Of a stretch of 6,702 nt of DNA, positions 6,551-6,702 are shown one piece after another. The number at the start of each line of letters is the position of its first letter. The stretch's first letter is position 1. Source of the DNA: Sulfurimonas sp. (lineage in GTDB: Bacteria; Campylobacterota; Campylobacteria; Campylobacterales; Sulfurimonadaceae); the NCBI GenBank assembly GCA_022712845.1, contig JAFLJV010000138.1, forward strand, positions 1-6,702, read 5' to 3'. Below the pieces are notes generated by a model, which saw only the letters and a list, made by a program, of their open reading frames with translations, did no database searches and had not been told where the DNA came from. The translations under genes and the position numbers were made by a program.

Positions 6551-6557
6551 AGAGGAG
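6551..6557 (+). promoter_or_regulatory. Shine-Dalgarno site deciding the atpA GTG start
   Basis: AGAGGAG ends seven bases before the GTG at 6565. An ATG at 6558 lies closer but is out of frame with the conserved AtpA N-terminus, so the ribosome site supports GTG 6565 as the start. Confidence 0.75.
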
Positions 6558-6564
6558 ATGTATA

Positions 6565-6702
6565 GTGGTAGCAAAAATTCAAGCTGATGAAATCAGCTCA
6601 ATAATTAAAGAACGTATTGACAACTTTGAATTAAGTGTTGATATTAATGAAACAGGTAAAATTGTTTCTTATGCTGATGGTGTTGCACAAGTTTACGGAC
6701 TT
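6565..6702 (+). CDS. atpA: F1Fo ATP synthase subunit alpha, N-terminus only (3' cut by window edge)
   Basis: Alpha forms the non-catalytic nucleotide-binding part of the F1 head. Forty-six codons are present, starting [18 protein letters not shown] and reaching [17 protein letters not shown] sequence ([13 protein letters not shown], residues 34-46), which is the start of the N-terminal beta-barrel. The first 20 residues form the conserved amphipathic helix that binds delta and the peripheral stalk. The P-loop and the rest lie beyond the window. The start is GTG, which gives the expected [12 protein letters not shown]-terminus. It is the fourth gene of the operon; atpG, atpD and atpC would be expected next. 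Confidence 0.95.
   Translation, partial: MVAKIQADEISSIIKERIDNFELSVDINETGKIVSYADGVAQVYGL

Noticed and set aside
6558..6575. ATG at 6558 as the atpA start.
   Set aside because: It is in a different frame from the conserved AtpA sequence that begins at GTG 6565.
1..6702. A hidden undescribed system such as defence, mobile element or small RNA locus.
   Set aside because: Almost all of the window is recognised core genes in a conserved order. The longest gap is 93 bp and is explained by a promoter and ribosome site.

Overview
This is an AT-rich window in which every gene reads on the + strand, tightly packed. The gene order obg-proB-fmt-birA-parA-parB-atpF'-atpF-atpH-atpA is the core block I know from Campylobacterota (formerly Epsilonproteobacteria; the same order occurs in Campylobacter jejuni). 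The proteins agree: ProB has no PUA domain, BirA is short with no DNA-binding domain, Obg has no long C-terminal extension, and there are two different b-type ATP synthase subunits, b having its own signal peptide. I infer a Campylobacterota member, perhaps of the Sulfurimonas or Arcobacter type. The genus cannot be fixed from this window.

Positions 1-4969 form a housekeeping run. It holds the Obg GTPase (5' end cut off by the window), glutamate 5-kinase, methionyl-tRNA formyltransferase, biotin-protein ligase, and the chromosome-partitioning pair ParA and ParB. Genes overlap (proB/fmt by 11 bp, fmt/birA by 20 bp, birA/parA and parA/parB by 4 bp) or sit 19 bp apart. I see no internal terminator or convincing internal promoter, so co-transcription and translational coupling are likely.

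Positions 4970-5062 are the only real intergenic gap (93 bp). It carries a probable sigma-70 promoter (TATAAT with T-rich upstream tracts) and a very strong Shine-Dalgarno sequence. Positions 5063-6702 are the start of the F1Fo ATP synthase operon: b', b, delta and the first 46 codons of alpha, which runs off the window. The b'/b pair forms the peripheral stalk, and delta joins it to the alpha3beta3 head.

The region is ordinary core genome, and I found no sign of an undescribed system, mobile element, RNA gene or CRISPR. The points worth a second look are within proteins: an Obg with a non-canonical G4 motif (TRVD) and an enlarged G4-G5 segment holding an imperfect internal repeat; a biotin ligase whose glycine-rich loop has Ser where the E. 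coli enzyme has Arg118; and different membrane-insertion routes implied for the two b subunits.
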